Shown piece by piece: positions 53,831 through 63,499 of a DNA stretch of 64,000 nucleotides. The DNA is taken from assembly GCF_001907235.1 (NCBI RefSeq), contig NZ_MQVS01000005.1, forward strand, positions 1-64,000, given 5' to 3'. The translations under genes were made by a program, and so were the position numbers. The notes beneath the pieces are model-generated. The model did not search any database. It worked only from the letters and a program-made list of their open reading frames with translations, and was not told where the DNA came from. The stretch comes from Buchananella hordeovulneris. Its GTDB lineage: Bacteria; Actinomycetota; Actinomycetes; Actinomycetales; Actinomycetaceae. Position 1 is the stretch's first letter; each line of letters starts with the position of its first letter.

Positions 53831-53870
53831 GCAAGGGGCGGTCCCGGTGCTTGCCGGGGCCGCCCCTTGC
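53831..53870 (+). terminator. Terminator of the HU gene, followed by a partial duplication
   Basis: GCAAGGGGCGGTCCCGG (53831-53847) pairs with 53854-53870 with one wobble. A near-copy of the 61-base block from 53843 follows at 53904, carrying much of the hairpin again. Confidence 0.75.
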
Positions 53871-54032
53871 TGTAGGGGGTGAGCCGGGCGGGTAGTGCCG
53901 GGCCCCGGTGCTTGCCGGGGCCGCCCCTTGCTGTAGGGGGCGAGCCGGGCGGGTAGTGCCGGGCCCCGGTAGGGACGCAGTTCATCCGGGAGGGGGAAGT
54001 GAGGTAGGTCGCAGCGTTCTAGGGTGGGGAAT

Positions 54033-54932
54033 ATGAGCGTTGAGTCAACATCGCAGCCTGATCCTTTTGCCTCTCCCACGGGGAAGCCTGTTCGGCAGGC
54101 GTCTGGGCCGCCATCCCACTGGTCGCCTGGCGGCCCGTCTCCGTCGACTACCCTGCCCGTCCCGCCTGCCCCCGAGGTGGCGTTGGCGTTGCGGGGTCTG
54201 GTGAAGGTCTTTGGGCAGACCGTGGCGGCGGCGCACATTGATCTGGATATCCCAGTAGGGGCGTTCTACGGCATGGTCGGCCCGAACGGGGCGGGCAAGA
54301 CTACGACTCTAAACATGGCCACCGGTCTGCTGCGGCCGGACAGAGGCACAGCTTTCGTGCGGGGTGTCGATGTGTGGGCGGACGCGCAGCACGCTAAACA
54401 GCAGCTGGGGGTGTTGCCGGATGGCATGCGCTTGTTTGGGCGTCTGCGCGGACGGGAGCTGATTACTTACGCCGGGTTGCTGCGGGGTTTGGGGCGCGCG
54501 GAGGTGGCCGAGCGCGCCGATCAGTTGCTGCGCGTGTTTGATTTGGTGAAGGACGAGAAAACCCAGGTGGGGGACTACTCGGCGGGGATGACGAAGAAGG
54601 TGTCTTTGGCGTGTGCGCTGGTGCATTCGCCGAACGTGCTGGTGTTGGATGAGCCTTTCGAAGCTGTTGATCCGTTGTCGGCGCAGGGCATCCGCGAAAT
54701 TTTGACACGCTTCGTGGCGCAGGGGGGCACGGTGGTGCTCTCAAGTCACGTGATGGCGACGGTGGAGCAGTTGTGTAGCCACGTGGCGATCATGCATCGG
54801 GGGCAAGTGGTGGCGGCGGGCACGACGGCGCAGGTAGCGGCGGGCGGGCAACTGGAGGACCGCTTTGTCGAGCTGGTCGGAGGCAGCGCAACCCGGGAGG
54901 AGCTGGCATGGTTGCGACCCTCGTCCGTTTAA
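54033..54932 (+). CDS. ABC transporter ATP-binding protein with long N-terminal tail
   Basis: 299 residues. The first ~45 residues are Pro/Ser-rich and disordered, unusual for ABC ATPases. Then Walker A GPNGAGKTTT, signature YSAGMTKKVSLACAL and Walker B VLVLDEPFEAVDP. Overlaps the permease by 25 bases. Exporter substrate unknown. Confidence 0.88.
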   Translation: MSVESTSQPDPFASPTGKPVRQASGPPSHWSPGGPSPSTTLPVPPAPEVALALRGLVKVFGQTVAAAHIDLDIPVGAFYGMVGPNGAGKTTTLNMATGLLRPDRGTAFVRGVDVWADAQHAKQQLGVLPDGMRLFGRLRGRELITYAGLLRGLGRAEVAERADQLLRVFDLVKDEKTQVGDYSAGMTKKVSLACALVHSPNVLVLDEPFEAVDPLSAQGIREILTRFVAQGGTVVLSSHVMATVEQLCSHVAIMHRGQVVAAGTTAQVAAGGQLEDRFVELVGGSATREELAWLRPSSV

Positions 54933-56599
54933 GGCTGCGGTTGCTGGCCAACACGTTGGTGGCCGAGACGTGGCGGCTGGTGATGGTCATTCTTGGCACG
55001 GTCTATGCCTTGAGCGCGCTGCTGGCGGCGGTGGTGGGCATGATCCTGGTAGCGGGGCATGAGCCGGAGTATCTGCCGCTGCTGTTGGGGCTGGTGGGGG
55101 CCGCCGTGCACGTGGGGTGGTTGCTGCTGCCGGTGTTGGCTTTCGGGATGGATTCGACGATGGATCCGCGTAATTTTGCTCCGTTTGTGGCCCCGTCGGC
55201 GCGGTTGGCCGTGGGACTGCTGGTGGCGGGGGGTGTGGGGATCCCCGGGGTGGCTACCGCGCTCGGGTTTTTGCTGGTGCCCTGCGCGTGGTTGTTGGCA
55301 GGCCACCCCGGGAGCGCGCTTTTGGCGCTTGTGCTGGCGCCGGTGGCGACCGTGACCTGTTGGGCGTTGGCGCGCGTGGTGACGAGCGTGTTTAGGAACC
55401 TGGGGCGCACGCGCCGCGGCCGGGATTCGACGGCAATGTTGACGATTGCGTTGTTGGTGCCCGTGTCTATGGCCGGGTTGGTGTTGCCGCCGCTGGCGCG
55501 CAACTTTTCGGTCGCGGGCGCGTGGCGGGTGGTCGAGGTGTTGGCGTGGACCCCGTTCGGGGCGGCGTTGGCGGCCCCGGCCGATATCGCTGCCGGGCAG
55601 TGGGCGACGGCCGGCGCCCGTGTCGTGATCGCGGTGGGAAGCCTGGCATTGCTGCTGTATCTGTGGCACTGGCAGCTGCCTACCGTCATGGTGGGGCGGG
55701 CCGGTGCTCCCGCCCCGCAGGTGCTGGAGCGGTGGCAGGCGGCGGGGTCGACGCCGCAGGTGTCTCACGGCCCACAGACGGTGCACGCCTTGCCGTGGGC
55801 GCACCGTTTCGCGCTCTTGCCGGGCGTCACTCCGGTTACTGCCGCGATCGCAGCCCGGCTGCTGCGGTATCGATTGCGTGATCCGCGCTACCTGGCGAAT
55901 GTGGTGATGACCGGGGTGATGGCTCTGGCCTTGTCGCTGCTGCTGCCGGTAACTATCGACATCATGTCTGACGGCGGGTTAGCGGCCTTCGCACAGTGGC
56001 CGTACGCCATGGCGGGCCTGGCAGGGCTGTTGTTGGTGATGGGTTTGCAGGTGTTGCACACCGACATCGCATTAGATTCCACCGCCTTTAGTTTGCACGT
56101 GGCCGCGGGGGTGAGCGGCCGCGACGAGATGCGGGGGCGGGCCCTGTCGGTGCTGACGGTTTATGGGCCGTTGGTGTTGTTGGTGGCGGGCGTCAACGCT
56201 TGGCGGGCCCCGACCATGACCGGCGGCGTCCTCGTGTTGGCGGGCACCGTTTCCCTCAGCCTGGTGGTGGTCGGGTTGGCGTTGGCACTGGCGGGGCGTT
56301 TCATCTACCCGGTGCCACCTCCGGGCGCTTCGCCCCTGCAAAATCAGGGCACGGGGCAGATGGGCTTTTCGCTGCTGGTGCAGTTGGTGGTGATGGCGGG
56401 GATCGTGGTGGTGGCGATATTGCCGGCGGTAGTGGTGTGGGCGACGGTGGCCGGGTACTTGCCGTTGGCGCTGACTGTCCTGGTGCTGCTCGGCTACGGC
56501 AGCGGAGTGTTTGCGGGGCTGTTGCGGGTGGCGGCTGCCGGGGTGGAGAGACACGCAGTGCGTTTCTTGACCGAGATGCGTTCTTGGCCAGGACATTAG
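54908..56599 (+). CDS. ABC exporter permease (563 aa)
   Basis: 563 residues with roughly 12 hydrophobic helices in two sets, starting VATLVRLRLRLLANTLVAETWRLVMVILGTV. No ATPase motif. The size suggests both permease halves in one chain. Encoded with the preceding ATPase by overlapping frames; likely a drug or lipid exporter. Confidence 0.8.
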   Translation: MVATLVRLRLRLLANTLVAETWRLVMVILGTVYALSALLAAVVGMILVAGHEPEYLPLLLGLVGAAVHVGWLLLPVLAFGMDSTMDPRNFAPFVAPSARLAVGLLVAGGVGIPGVATALGFLLVPCAWLLAGHPGSALLALVLAPVATVTCWALARVVTSVFRNLGRTRRGRDSTAMLTIALLVPVSMAGLVLPPLARNFSVAGAWRVVEVLAWTPFGAALAAPADIAAGQWATAGARVVIAVGSLALLLYLWHWQLPTVMVGRAGAPAPQVLERWQAAGSTPQVSHGPQTVHALPWAHRFALLPGVTPVTAAIAARLLRYRLRDPRYLANVVMTGVMALALSLLLPVTIDIMSDGGLAAFAQWPYAMAGLAGLLLVMGLQVLHTDIALDSTAFSLHVAAGVSGRDEMRGRALSVLTVYGPLVLLVAGVNAWRAPTMTGGVLVLAGTVSLSLVVVGLALALAGRFIYPVPPPGASPLQNQGTGQMGFSLLVQLVVMAGIVVVAILPAVVVWATVAGYLPLALTVLVLLGYGSGVFAGLLRVAAAGVERHAVRFLTEMRSWPGH

Positions 56600-56689
56600 G
56601 CCCATCGCCGCACGGCCCGGCCTCACCAATGGGCTAGGGTGAGGCGAGACCAGGAAGATTCCTACACTTCAACGAAGAGGAGTAACGTC

Positions 56690-57469
56690 GTGGACGTTTT
56701 GATCGTGAAGGACGACGCCACCATCGGCAAGCTCGCCGCGGACGAATACCAGCGTGTCCTGACCGCCAAGCCTGACGCTGTTATCGGCCTGGCGACCGGA
56801 TCGTCCCCGTTGTCCACCTACGCCGAGCTGATTAAGCGCTACCAGGCCGGCACCCTGTCCTTCGCGGCGGCCACCGCGTTCATGCTCGACGAGTACGTTG
56901 GTATCGACCCGGCGCACCCGGAGCGCTACCGCAACGTGATCGACACGGAGATCGCCTCCCAGGTCGATCTGCGGCCGGAAGCGGTGCACGGCCCGGACGG
57001 CAACGCCAGCGACCTGCAGGCCGCCTGCGCCGAGTATGAGGCCAAGATCGCGGCCGTCGGCGGGGTGGACTTGCAGATTCTCGGCATTGGCTCCGATGGG
57101 CATATTGCCTTCAATGAGCCGGGGGGGTCGTTGGCTTCCCGCACCCACCTGGGGGTGCTCACCCAGCAGACCCGCGAGGATAACGCTCGTTTCTTTGACG
57201 GCGACCTGGCGAAGGTGCCCACCCACTGCCTGACCCAGGGGCTGGCCACCATCATGGCGGCCCGGCAGCTGGTGCTGGTGGCGCAAGGTGAGGGCAAGGC
57301 CGAAGCTATCCGCCAACTGGTGGAGGGGCCGGTCAGCGCCAAGTGGCCCGCCACCATCATGCAGCACCACCCCAATGCGTTGGTGATTGTCGATGAGGCT
57401 GCTGGCTCGAAGCTCGAACTGGCGGACTACTACCGGGAGGTCGCTGCCGCGTCGGGCCGCAGCGTATAG
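56690..57469 (+). CDS. nagB: Glucosamine-6-phosphate deaminase
   Basis: 259 residues from GTG 56690 behind GAGGAG. Converts glucosamine-6-phosphate to fructose-6-phosphate and ammonia. Family motifs: GLATGSSPLSTY, FMLDEYVG, ILGIGSDGHIAFNEPGGS (a G7 run is in this codon stretch but in frame) and RTHL. Single gene, with no nagA beside it. Confidence 0.93.
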   Translation: MDVLIVKDDATIGKLAADEYQRVLTAKPDAVIGLATGSSPLSTYAELIKRYQAGTLSFAAATAFMLDEYVGIDPAHPERYRNVIDTEIASQVDLRPEAVHGPDGNASDLQAACAEYEAKIAAVGGVDLQILGIGSDGHIAFNEPGGSLASRTHLGVLTQQTREDNARFFDGDLAKVPTHCLTQGLATIMAARQLVLVAQGEGKAEAIRQLVEGPVSAKWPATIMQHHPNALVIVDEAAGSKLELADYYREVAAASGRSV

Positions 57470-57593
57470 CCGAGGCGGTGAGGCGGCGTGCCTGCCTGTG
57501 TTTGGCCGCACTCGCCGCTCCTGGGCAGGCGTGAGATTTCCCCGCGCCTGCCCAGCTGCATTTGGGCGGGGCGAGAGTCTTATGCTTGTCCTC

Positions 57594-57923
57594 ATGCACG
57601 TACCTGTTCTTTCCACTGAATCTGCTGACCCCGGCACCAGCGTGGGGGTGCTGGAGCGGGAAGAAACGCTGGCGGAGACCGATCCGGGGGATCGCGACCG
57701 CTTCGCCCACTACGTGCGTAAGGACCGGTTCACGGCTGCCGCTGCCTCGGGGGCACCCGTGGTGGCGTTGTGCGGCAAGGTGTGGGTGCCGGGCCGTGAC
57801 CCGAGTAAGTACCCCGTTTGCCCGACTTGCAAACAGATCCTGGAAGAGCTTTTGCAGGGCCCGGGCGGATCGGGACCCCGGCGGCCGCGGTGGCCGTTTG
57901 GACGCGGCGGCAGCGAGTCGTGA
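57594..57923 (+). CDS. DUF3039 domain protein
   Basis: About 109 residues from ATG 57594 (57582 is an alternative). It contains the family pattern FAHYVRKDR...GAPVVALCGKVWVPGRDPSKYPVCPTCKQIL, with CxxC that may bind zinc. Common in actinobacteria immediately before a DEAD/DEAH helicase, as here; function unknown. Overlaps the helicase start. Confidence 0.87.
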   Translation: MHVPVLSTESADPGTSVGVLEREETLAETDPGDRDRFAHYVRKDRFTAAAASGAPVVALCGKVWVPGRDPSKYPVCPTCKQILEELLQGPGGSGPRRPRWPFGRGGSES

Positions 57924-59752
57924 GCCGGGCACCTGCGGGTGCCGCCGACCAACCCACTCTTTTCGGGCCGGGCTCTTCCCTGCCCGCGAGTGCCTCGCCG
58001 TCGGCGGCCGAACAGTTGTCCCCCGCCTACCCGGCGCGGGCCGCGTGGGGCACGGCCTCGTCTCTGCGGGCCTGGCAGGCGGAGGCACTGTCTAAGTATT
58101 TGCAGACCATGCCGTCCGACTTTTTGGCGGTGGCCACGCCGGGGGCAGGCAAGACGACTTTCGCGTTGCGTATCGCCACCGAGCTGCTGTCGCGGGGGGA
58201 TGTGCGGCGGGTGACGGTGGTGTGCCCCACCGAACACTTAAAGTCGCAGTGGGCCGACGCGGCGGCGCGGGTGGGCATTCGCCTGGACCCGGCGTTCAGT
58301 AACGCGCAGGGGGAAGCGGGCAGCCAATTCCACGGGGTGGCGGTGACTTACGCGCAGGTGGCCACCAATCCGGCGGTGCATCGCCGCATGGCCACGACCC
58401 GCGACACGTTGGTCATCTTGGACGAGATCCATCACGGTGGCGACGCCAAGAGCTGGGGCGAGGGCATGGGCGAGGCCTTCGGAGGCGCCAAGCGCCGCCT
58501 GTCGCTGACGGGCACCCCGTTCCGGTCTGACGACGCCAAGATCCCGTTCGTGCGTTACCTCAAGGACGAGCACGGCGTGGAGCGCTCGCGCGCTGACCAC
58601 ACCTACGGGTACGCGGACGCGCTGCGGGATGGGGTGGTGCGCCCGGTGTTGTTCATGGCCTACTCGGGGCAGATGGCGTGGCGGACGCGGGCGGGCGACG
58701 AGTATGCCGCCCAGTTGGGGGAGCCGCTAACGAAGGAGCTGACCGCGCAGGCGTGGCGCACGGCGTTGGACCCGGCGGGGCAGTGGATTACCGCCGTGCT
58801 GGAGGCCGCCGAGCAGCGCCTGACGCAGGTGCGGCGGCAGGTGCCCGACGCGGGAGGCCTGGTTATCGCGTCGGACCACAAGGCGGCGCGGGCCTACGCC
58901 CAGCTGTTGCAGAGCATCTCCGGGCAGGCCGCCACCGTCGTGCTGTCGGATGATGCGGGGGCTTCGGAGCTGATCGATAAGTTCTCCGCCTCGACTGACA
59001 AGTGGATGGTGGCGGTGCGCATGGTCTCGGAGGGGGTGGACATTCCGCGGCTGGCGGTGGGAGTGTATGCGACTTCCACCTCGACACCGATGTTTTTCGC
59101 CCAGGCGGTGGGGCGGTTTGTGCGGGCCCGTCGCCGAGGCGAGACGGCCTCGATCTTTTTGCCGTCGGTGGCGCCGCTCCTGGAGTTGGCAGCGGCCTTG
59201 GAAGTGGAGCGGGACCACGTGCTCGGGGGCAAGTCCGCGCAGGGCCCGACGGAGGAGGAGCAGGCCTTAGCGGAGGCGAACAAGACCGAACAGGCCTCCG
59301 ATGACCTGTTTGGCCAGTTCGAGGCGTTGGATGCCGATGCCGCGTTTGACCGGGTGCTCTTCGGGGGCGGCGAGTTCGGGACGCAGGCGGCGGTGGGCTC
59401 GGTGGCGGAGGCGAACTATCTGGGGATTCCGGGCCTGCTGGAGTTCGACGAGGTCACTTCGATGCTGCGCGAGCACCAGGCCACGCAGGTGCGCCAGCAG
59501 CAGGCGGAGCAGGCGGCGGCCGGGCTGCGGGAGGCCAACTCGGGAATCTCAGACCACCGGCTGCGGGCCGCCAAACGGAAGGAACTGCAGAGCCTGGTCA
59601 GCGCGTGGGCGCGGCGCTGCGGGGAGCCGCACGCCAACGTGCACGCGGACTTGCGGCGGCGCAGTGGCGGCCCGGAAGTGGCGAAGGCGACGACGGAGCA
59701 GATCCAGGCCCGCATTGACATGTTGCGGCGCTGGTTCGTAGGCAAAAGCTGA
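57920..59752 (+). CDS. SF2 DEAD/DEAH-box helicase
   Basis: 610 residues from GTG 57920. Motif I TPGAGKTTF, motif Ia VVCPTEHLKSQWADAA, motif II DEIHH, motif III SLTGTPFR, and motifs V-VI SEGVDIP and QAVGRFVRARRRG. After the helicase core there is a helical C-terminus with long Ala/Gln segments. Conserved in actinobacteria beside DUF3039; substrate (DNA or RNA) unknown. Confidence 0.88.
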   Translation: MSRAPAGAADQPTLFGPGSSLPASASPSAAEQLSPAYPARAAWGTASSLRAWQAEALSKYLQTMPSDFLAVATPGAGKTTFALRIATELLSRGDVRRVTVVCPTEHLKSQWADAAARVGIRLDPAFSNAQGEAGSQFHGVAVTYAQVATNPAVHRRMATTRDTLVILDEIHHGGDAKSWGEGMGEAFGGAKRRLSLTGTPFRSDDAKIPFVRYLKDEHGVERSRADHTYGYADALRDGVVRPVLFMAYSGQMAWRTRAGDEYAAQLGEPLTKELTAQAWRTALDPAGQWITAVLEAAEQRLTQVRRQVPDAGGLVIASDHKAARAYAQLLQSISGQAATVVLSDDAGASELIDKFSASTDKWMVAVRMVSEGVDIPRLAVGVYATSTSTPMFFAQAVGRFVRARRRGETASIFLPSVAPLLELAAALEVERDHVLGGKSAQGPTEEEQALAEANKTEQASDDLFGQFEALDADAAFDRVLFGGGEFGTQAAVGSVAEANYLGIPGLLEFDEVTSMLREHQATQVRQQQAEQAAAGLREANSGISDHRLRAAKRKELQSLVSAWARRCGEPHANVHADLRRRSGGPEVAKATTEQIQARIDMLRRWFVGKS

Positions 59753-59789
59753 AGCTGGACCATTGGGGCGCTGCCGCTAGGCTGGCCGG

Positions 59790-60305
59790 ATGGAAGATGA
59801 GCTGATGGAGGCCGCCCTGGCGGGAGACGCGGTGGCAATGCTGCGGGTAGCGCTGCGCTACGAGCAGCAGGAGGACGAGGCGCAGGCGCAGGAATGGTAC
59901 GCCCGGGCTGCGCGCGCGGGCCACGCCGAGGCAATGGTGATCTACGGGGCCTTGTTGCATGAACAGGGACAAGGTGACCAGGCACGTTCCTGGTACGAGC
60001 GGGCCGCAGCGTTAGGGGATCCAGACGCCTGGGCGGTGCTTGGGGCCTTGGCGGTGGAGAACGACGAGCTGGCGGCCGCTGAGGAGCATTACCGGCGCGC
60101 CATCGCGGCTGGCAACCAAGACGCCTTGGTGTACCTGGCGGGAGTGTGCGAGTTGACGGGCCGGGTGCCGCAGGCCGTGGAGCTGCTGGCCCAAGCGGTG
60201 GCCGCTGATGTGGCGGAGGCTCGCGAGTTGCTGGCCGAGCTGGCGGCCGAGGGGCACGCGGCGGCCCAGGCCCAATTGGTGCGGTTGGCCGCGGACGCGG
60301 ACTAG
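59790..60305 (+). CDS. Sel1-like repeat protein
   Basis: 171 residues. Four to five Sel1-type repeats with alternating A-x-Y/A-x-W and G-x-P/G-x-A positions (AQEWYARAARAGHAEAMVIYGALLHEQGQ, ARSWYERAAALGDPDAWAVLGALA). Signal sequence absent, so probably cytoplasmic protein-protein scaffold. Confidence 0.8.
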   Translation: MEDELMEAALAGDAVAMLRVALRYEQQEDEAQAQEWYARAARAGHAEAMVIYGALLHEQGQGDQARSWYERAAALGDPDAWAVLGALAVENDELAAAEEHYRRAIAAGNQDALVYLAGVCELTGRVPQAVELLAQAVAADVAEARELLAELAAEGHAAAQAQLVRLAADAD

Positions 60306-60365
60306 CCGACCCGGGCAGACCGGAGCGCGCTTGGCGGGGGCACCGGGCCCCCACCAACCGGTGCT

Positions 60366-61721
60366 TTAGCGGCGCGTGGCCTGCGAGACGGACAGGTCAA
60401 CTAGGCGCGTGGGGATCGCGGGATCACCCTCGGACAGCCGCCAGCCGTCGTATGGGAGCTCGGCGCGCGAAGCCTTGTGGCGTTGGGCGGCCACCCGCAA
60501 CGCTCCCGGCCCGCGGTGCTCCTGCACGATCTGCCCGCCGACCACGAGGTCGACGTGCAGCGCCCGCGCCCCCGCCTCCGCCAGCACCCGCTGGGCGGCG
60601 GCGCGGTCGTCGAACGTAACCACTAGCTCTTCGGTGGCCCGGCCGTCGCTGCTGACGCGCCCGGCGAGCTTTTGCCCACCGACGCTCTTCTTCGCCCCCG
60701 AGAACTTGGCGACGTCTTGCATGACGCCGTCGTCGCCCTCCCGGGCCACCAGCTTGTACACCAGGGCGGCGGTCGGCACGCCCGAGCCGGTCACCAGGCG
60801 GGTGCCCACCCCGTAGGAGTCGACCGGTGCGGCCCCCAGGGCGGCAATGGCGTACTCGTCCAGGTCCGAGGTGACGGTGATCTTGGTGCCGGTGGCCCCC
60901 ATGGCATCGAGTTGTTGCCGTACCTTGATGGCCTGGGCTACCAGGTCACCGGAGTCCAGGCGCACCGCCCCCAGTTCGCCGCCCGCTGCCCGGGCGGCCT
61001 TGACGGCCCGCTCGACTCCGCGTTCGACGTCGTAGGTGTCCACCAGGAGCGTCGTGCCCGGGCCGAGGGCCGCGATCTGGGCGGCGAAGGCCTCTTCCTC
61101 AGAGTCGTGGAGCAGGGTGAAGGAGTGGGCGGCCGTACCAATGGTGGGGATCTCGTAGCGGCGCCCAGCCTCCAGGTTGGAGGTGCCCTCGAAGCCGCCC
61201 ACGACGGCGGCCCGGGCCGCCGAGACTGCGGCGCGTTCGTGGGCCCGGCGGGCTCCCATGTCGAGGCACGGGCGACCGTGGGCGGCGGTGGTCATCCGGG
61301 AGGCGGCACTGGCCACTGCGCAGTCGTGGTTGTAGATGGACAGCAGGAGGGTCTCCAGCAGCACGGCGTCAGCGAACGTGCCTTCCACCACCAGCAGGGG
61401 CGAGCCGGGGAAGTAGCATTCCCCTTCGGCGTAGCCACGGATGTTGCCGTTAAACCGGTAGGAGCGCAGGTAGTCCAGGGTGTCGTCGTCCAGGAAACCG
61501 CGCCCGGCCAGAAAATCGATCTGGCGCGGCCCGAAGGTGAACCTGTCCAGGGCATCTAGCATGCGGCCCGTGCCGGCTACTACGCCGTAGCGGCGGGTGG
61601 CGGGCAGGCGGCGGCCGAACAGTTCAAAGACGCTGCGCCGGTGGGCGGTGCCGTCCCGTAGGCAGCTTTTCAGCATCGTCAGCTCATACATATCCGTGAG
61701 CAGGGCAGTGGAATCAACCAT
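60366..61721 (-). CDS. pncB: Nicotinate phosphoribosyltransferase
   Basis: 451 residues. Family motifs TDMYELTMLKSCL near the start, TIGTAAHSFTLLHDSEEEAFAAQ, VDTYDVERGV and VRLDSGDLVAQAIKVRQQLDAMG. Makes nicotinate mononucleotide in NAD salvage. Complete at both ends, single gene facing the Sel1 gene. Confidence 0.93.
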   Translation of the reverse strand: MVDSTALLTDMYELTMLKSCLRDGTAHRRSVFELFGRRLPATRRYGVVAGTGRMLDALDRFTFGPRQIDFLAGRGFLDDDTLDYLRSYRFNGNIRGYAEGECYFPGSPLLVVEGTFADAVLLETLLLSIYNHDCAVASAASRMTTAAHGRPCLDMGARRAHERAAVSAARAAVVGGFEGTSNLEAGRRYEIPTIGTAAHSFTLLHDSEEEAFAAQIAALGPGTTLLVDTYDVERGVERAVKAARAAGGELGAVRLDSGDLVAQAIKVRQQLDAMGATGTKITVTSDLDEYAIAALGAAPVDSYGVGTRLVTGSGVPTAALVYKLVAREGDDGVMQDVAKFSGAKKSVGGQKLAGRVSSDGRATEELVVTFDDRAAAQRVLAEAGARALHVDLVVGGQIVQEHRGPGALRVAAQRHKASRAELPYDGWRLSEGDPAIPTRLVDLSVSQATRR

Positions 61722-61841
61722 GTGCGCACCCTAGCGGGGTTGACGGGCTTTGTGTTGCGATTCCGTGCGGGGCCGCGGCGTGGTAGGGCTCACGCACAAG
61801 TTCTCTAGGGAAGTTGCCAGCAAACGTATAGCGTGCCAGGT

Positions 61842-62651
61842 ATGAAGGACGCACCTATAGGCATCTTTGACTCCGGCGTGGGCGGATTGACGGTGGCCCG
61901 GGCGGTGCTTGACCAATTGCCGGGCGAGTCCATTCACTACATCGGTGACACGGCCAACGCCCCGTACGGCCCGAAACCCATCGCGCACGTGCGGGAGTTG
62001 GCTCTGAAAGTCATGGATCGACTGGTGGCGGCGGGGGTAAAGCTGCTGGTGATCGCCTGCAATTCGGCGTCGGCGGCAGTCTTGCACGACGCGCGCGAAC
62101 GATACGCCGTCGGGGCAGGCATCCCGGTGGTGGAGGTCATCAAGCCTGCGGTACGCCGGGCGGTGGCCACGACCCGCACCGGGCGGATTGGGGTGATCGG
62201 GACCCAAGCGACGGTCTCCTCCCAGGCCTACCCTGACGCGTTTGCGGCTGCCCCGGAGTTGTTTATCACGCAGGCGGCTTGTCCCCGCTTCGTGGAGTTC
62301 GTGGAGAGCGGGACGACGACGGGCGGCGAACTTATCGAGGTGGCGCGCGACTACCTGCAGCCCATCGTTGCGCAGGACGTGGACACTTTGGTGTTGGGGT
62401 GCACGCACTATCCGCTGCTGACGGGGGTGATCTCGTACGTGTTGGGAGACAAGATTTCGCTGGTCTCCTCGGCAGAGGAGACGGCCAAGGATGTCTACCG
62501 GCAGTTGTTGACGCACGGGCTGGAGCGGGACAACCCGACCCCGCCCACGCACCGATGGGAGACCACCGGCAATCGGGAACAATTTTTGACGTTGGCGCGG
62601 CGTTTCTTGGGGCCAGATGTGCTGAACGTGGCCGAAATGGGGGACAAGTAA
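61842..62651 (+). CDS. murI: Glutamate racemase
   Basis: 269 residues from ATG 61842 (a GTG at 61833 is in frame). Supplies D-glutamate for peptidoglycan. Both catalytic cysteines are visible: [10 protein letters not shown] and LGCTHYPLL, with [10 protein letters not shown] at the N-terminus. Overlaps the next ATG by one base (TAATG). Confidence 0.95.
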   Translation: MKDAPIGIFDSGVGGLTVARAVLDQLPGESIHYIGDTANAPYGPKPIAHVRELALKVMDRLVAAGVKLLVIACNSASAAVLHDARERYAVGAGIPVVEVIKPAVRRAVATTRTGRIGVIGTQATVSSQAYPDAFAAAPELFITQAACPRFVEFVESGTTTGGELIEVARDYLQPIVAQDVDTLVLGCTHYPLLTGVISYVLGDKISLVSSAEETAKDVYRQLLTHGLERDNPTPPTHRWETTGNREQFLTLARRFLGPDVLNVAEMGDK

Positions 62652-63445
62652 TGAGACTGACGATCGTGGGTTCGTCGGGGTCGATGTCGGGCCCAGACAA
62701 TCCAGCGTCGTGCTACCTGCTGCAGGCGCCGGGCCCGGCGGAGGGTGGCAGCCGACGGATTTTTTCGCTGGTGCTGGATATGGGGCCGGGATCCAACGGG
62801 GCCCTGATGAAGTATTTGCACCCGTCAGCGATTGACTTCATCGGTTTGTCGCACTGCCACGCGGACCACATGGTGGACATCATCGGGCAGCAGGTGTTCC
62901 GCAAGTGGCACCCGGATGGGCACCTGCCGCGCACCATGCTCTACGGGCCGTCGAACCTGACGCCCCGCATGCTGGGGGTATCGGGAGATGCGGGCATCGT
63001 GGACTACTCCGAGGAGTTCATTTTGGGGGAGTGGCGGCCGGGGGTGCCGGTGCAGGTGGGGCCATTCGTCATCACCGCGTTCCCGGCCTGGCATCCAGTG
63101 GAGGCCTACGCCATCCGCGTGGAGGGCCCATCGGCCCTGCACGACGGCACCGCGATCTTTACCTACTCGGGGGACACCGACCGGTGTGACACCGTGGTGG
63201 AAGCCGCCTACAACGCCGACCTGTTCCTGTGTGAGGCCGCGTTCCTGGAAGGGCAGGCGGTCGATCGGGGCGTGCACTTGACGGGGGTCAGTGCCGGGCA
63301 GCTGGCCACCGACGCGCGCGCTAAGGCCTTGGTGCTCACCCACATCCAGCCGTGGACGAACCGGGAATTGCCGGCGGCGGAGGCCCGCACTTCCTACAGT
63401 GGCCCGCTGGCCTTGGCCCGGCCGGGTGACGTCTACGAGTTTTAG
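62651..63445 (+). CDS. MBL-fold metallohydrolase
   Basis: 264 residues from ATG 62651. Metal motif LSHCHADHMVDI (H-x-H-x-D-H), with later ligands in FPAWHPVEAY, IFTYSGDTD and LTHIQPW. Related to the cAMP phosphodiesterase/RNase Z-like MBL group. In actinobacteria it always sits between murI and rph/rdgB; physiological substrate unknown. Confidence 0.88.
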   Translation: MRLTIVGSSGSMSGPDNPASCYLLQAPGPAEGGSRRIFSLVLDMGPGSNGALMKYLHPSAIDFIGLSHCHADHMVDIIGQQVFRKWHPDGHLPRTMLYGPSNLTPRMLGVSGDAGIVDYSEEFILGEWRPGVPVQVGPFVITAFPAWHPVEAYAIRVEGPSALHDGTAIFTYSGDTDRCDTVVEAAYNADLFLCEAAFLEGQAVDRGVHLTGVSAGQLATDARAKALVLTHIQPWTNRELPAAEARTSYSGPLALARPGDVYEF

Positions 63446-63448
63446 GTC

Positions 63449-63485
63449 CGGGCGGGGCTCTGCCGCAAACGGCGAACCCCGCCCG
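63449..63485. terminator. Bidirectional terminator before rdgB
   Basis: CGGGCGGGG (63449-63457) pairs with 63477-63485, extended by GCCG-CAAA-CGGC inside. Between converging MBL and rdgB genes. Confidence 0.7.
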
Positions 63486-63499
63486 CCCAGTGGCGGCCG

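Noticed and set aside
57118-57128. G7 run in nagB as a phase switch
   Set aside because: The run encodes the conserved NEPGGS motif in frame and is of ordinary length for this base composition.
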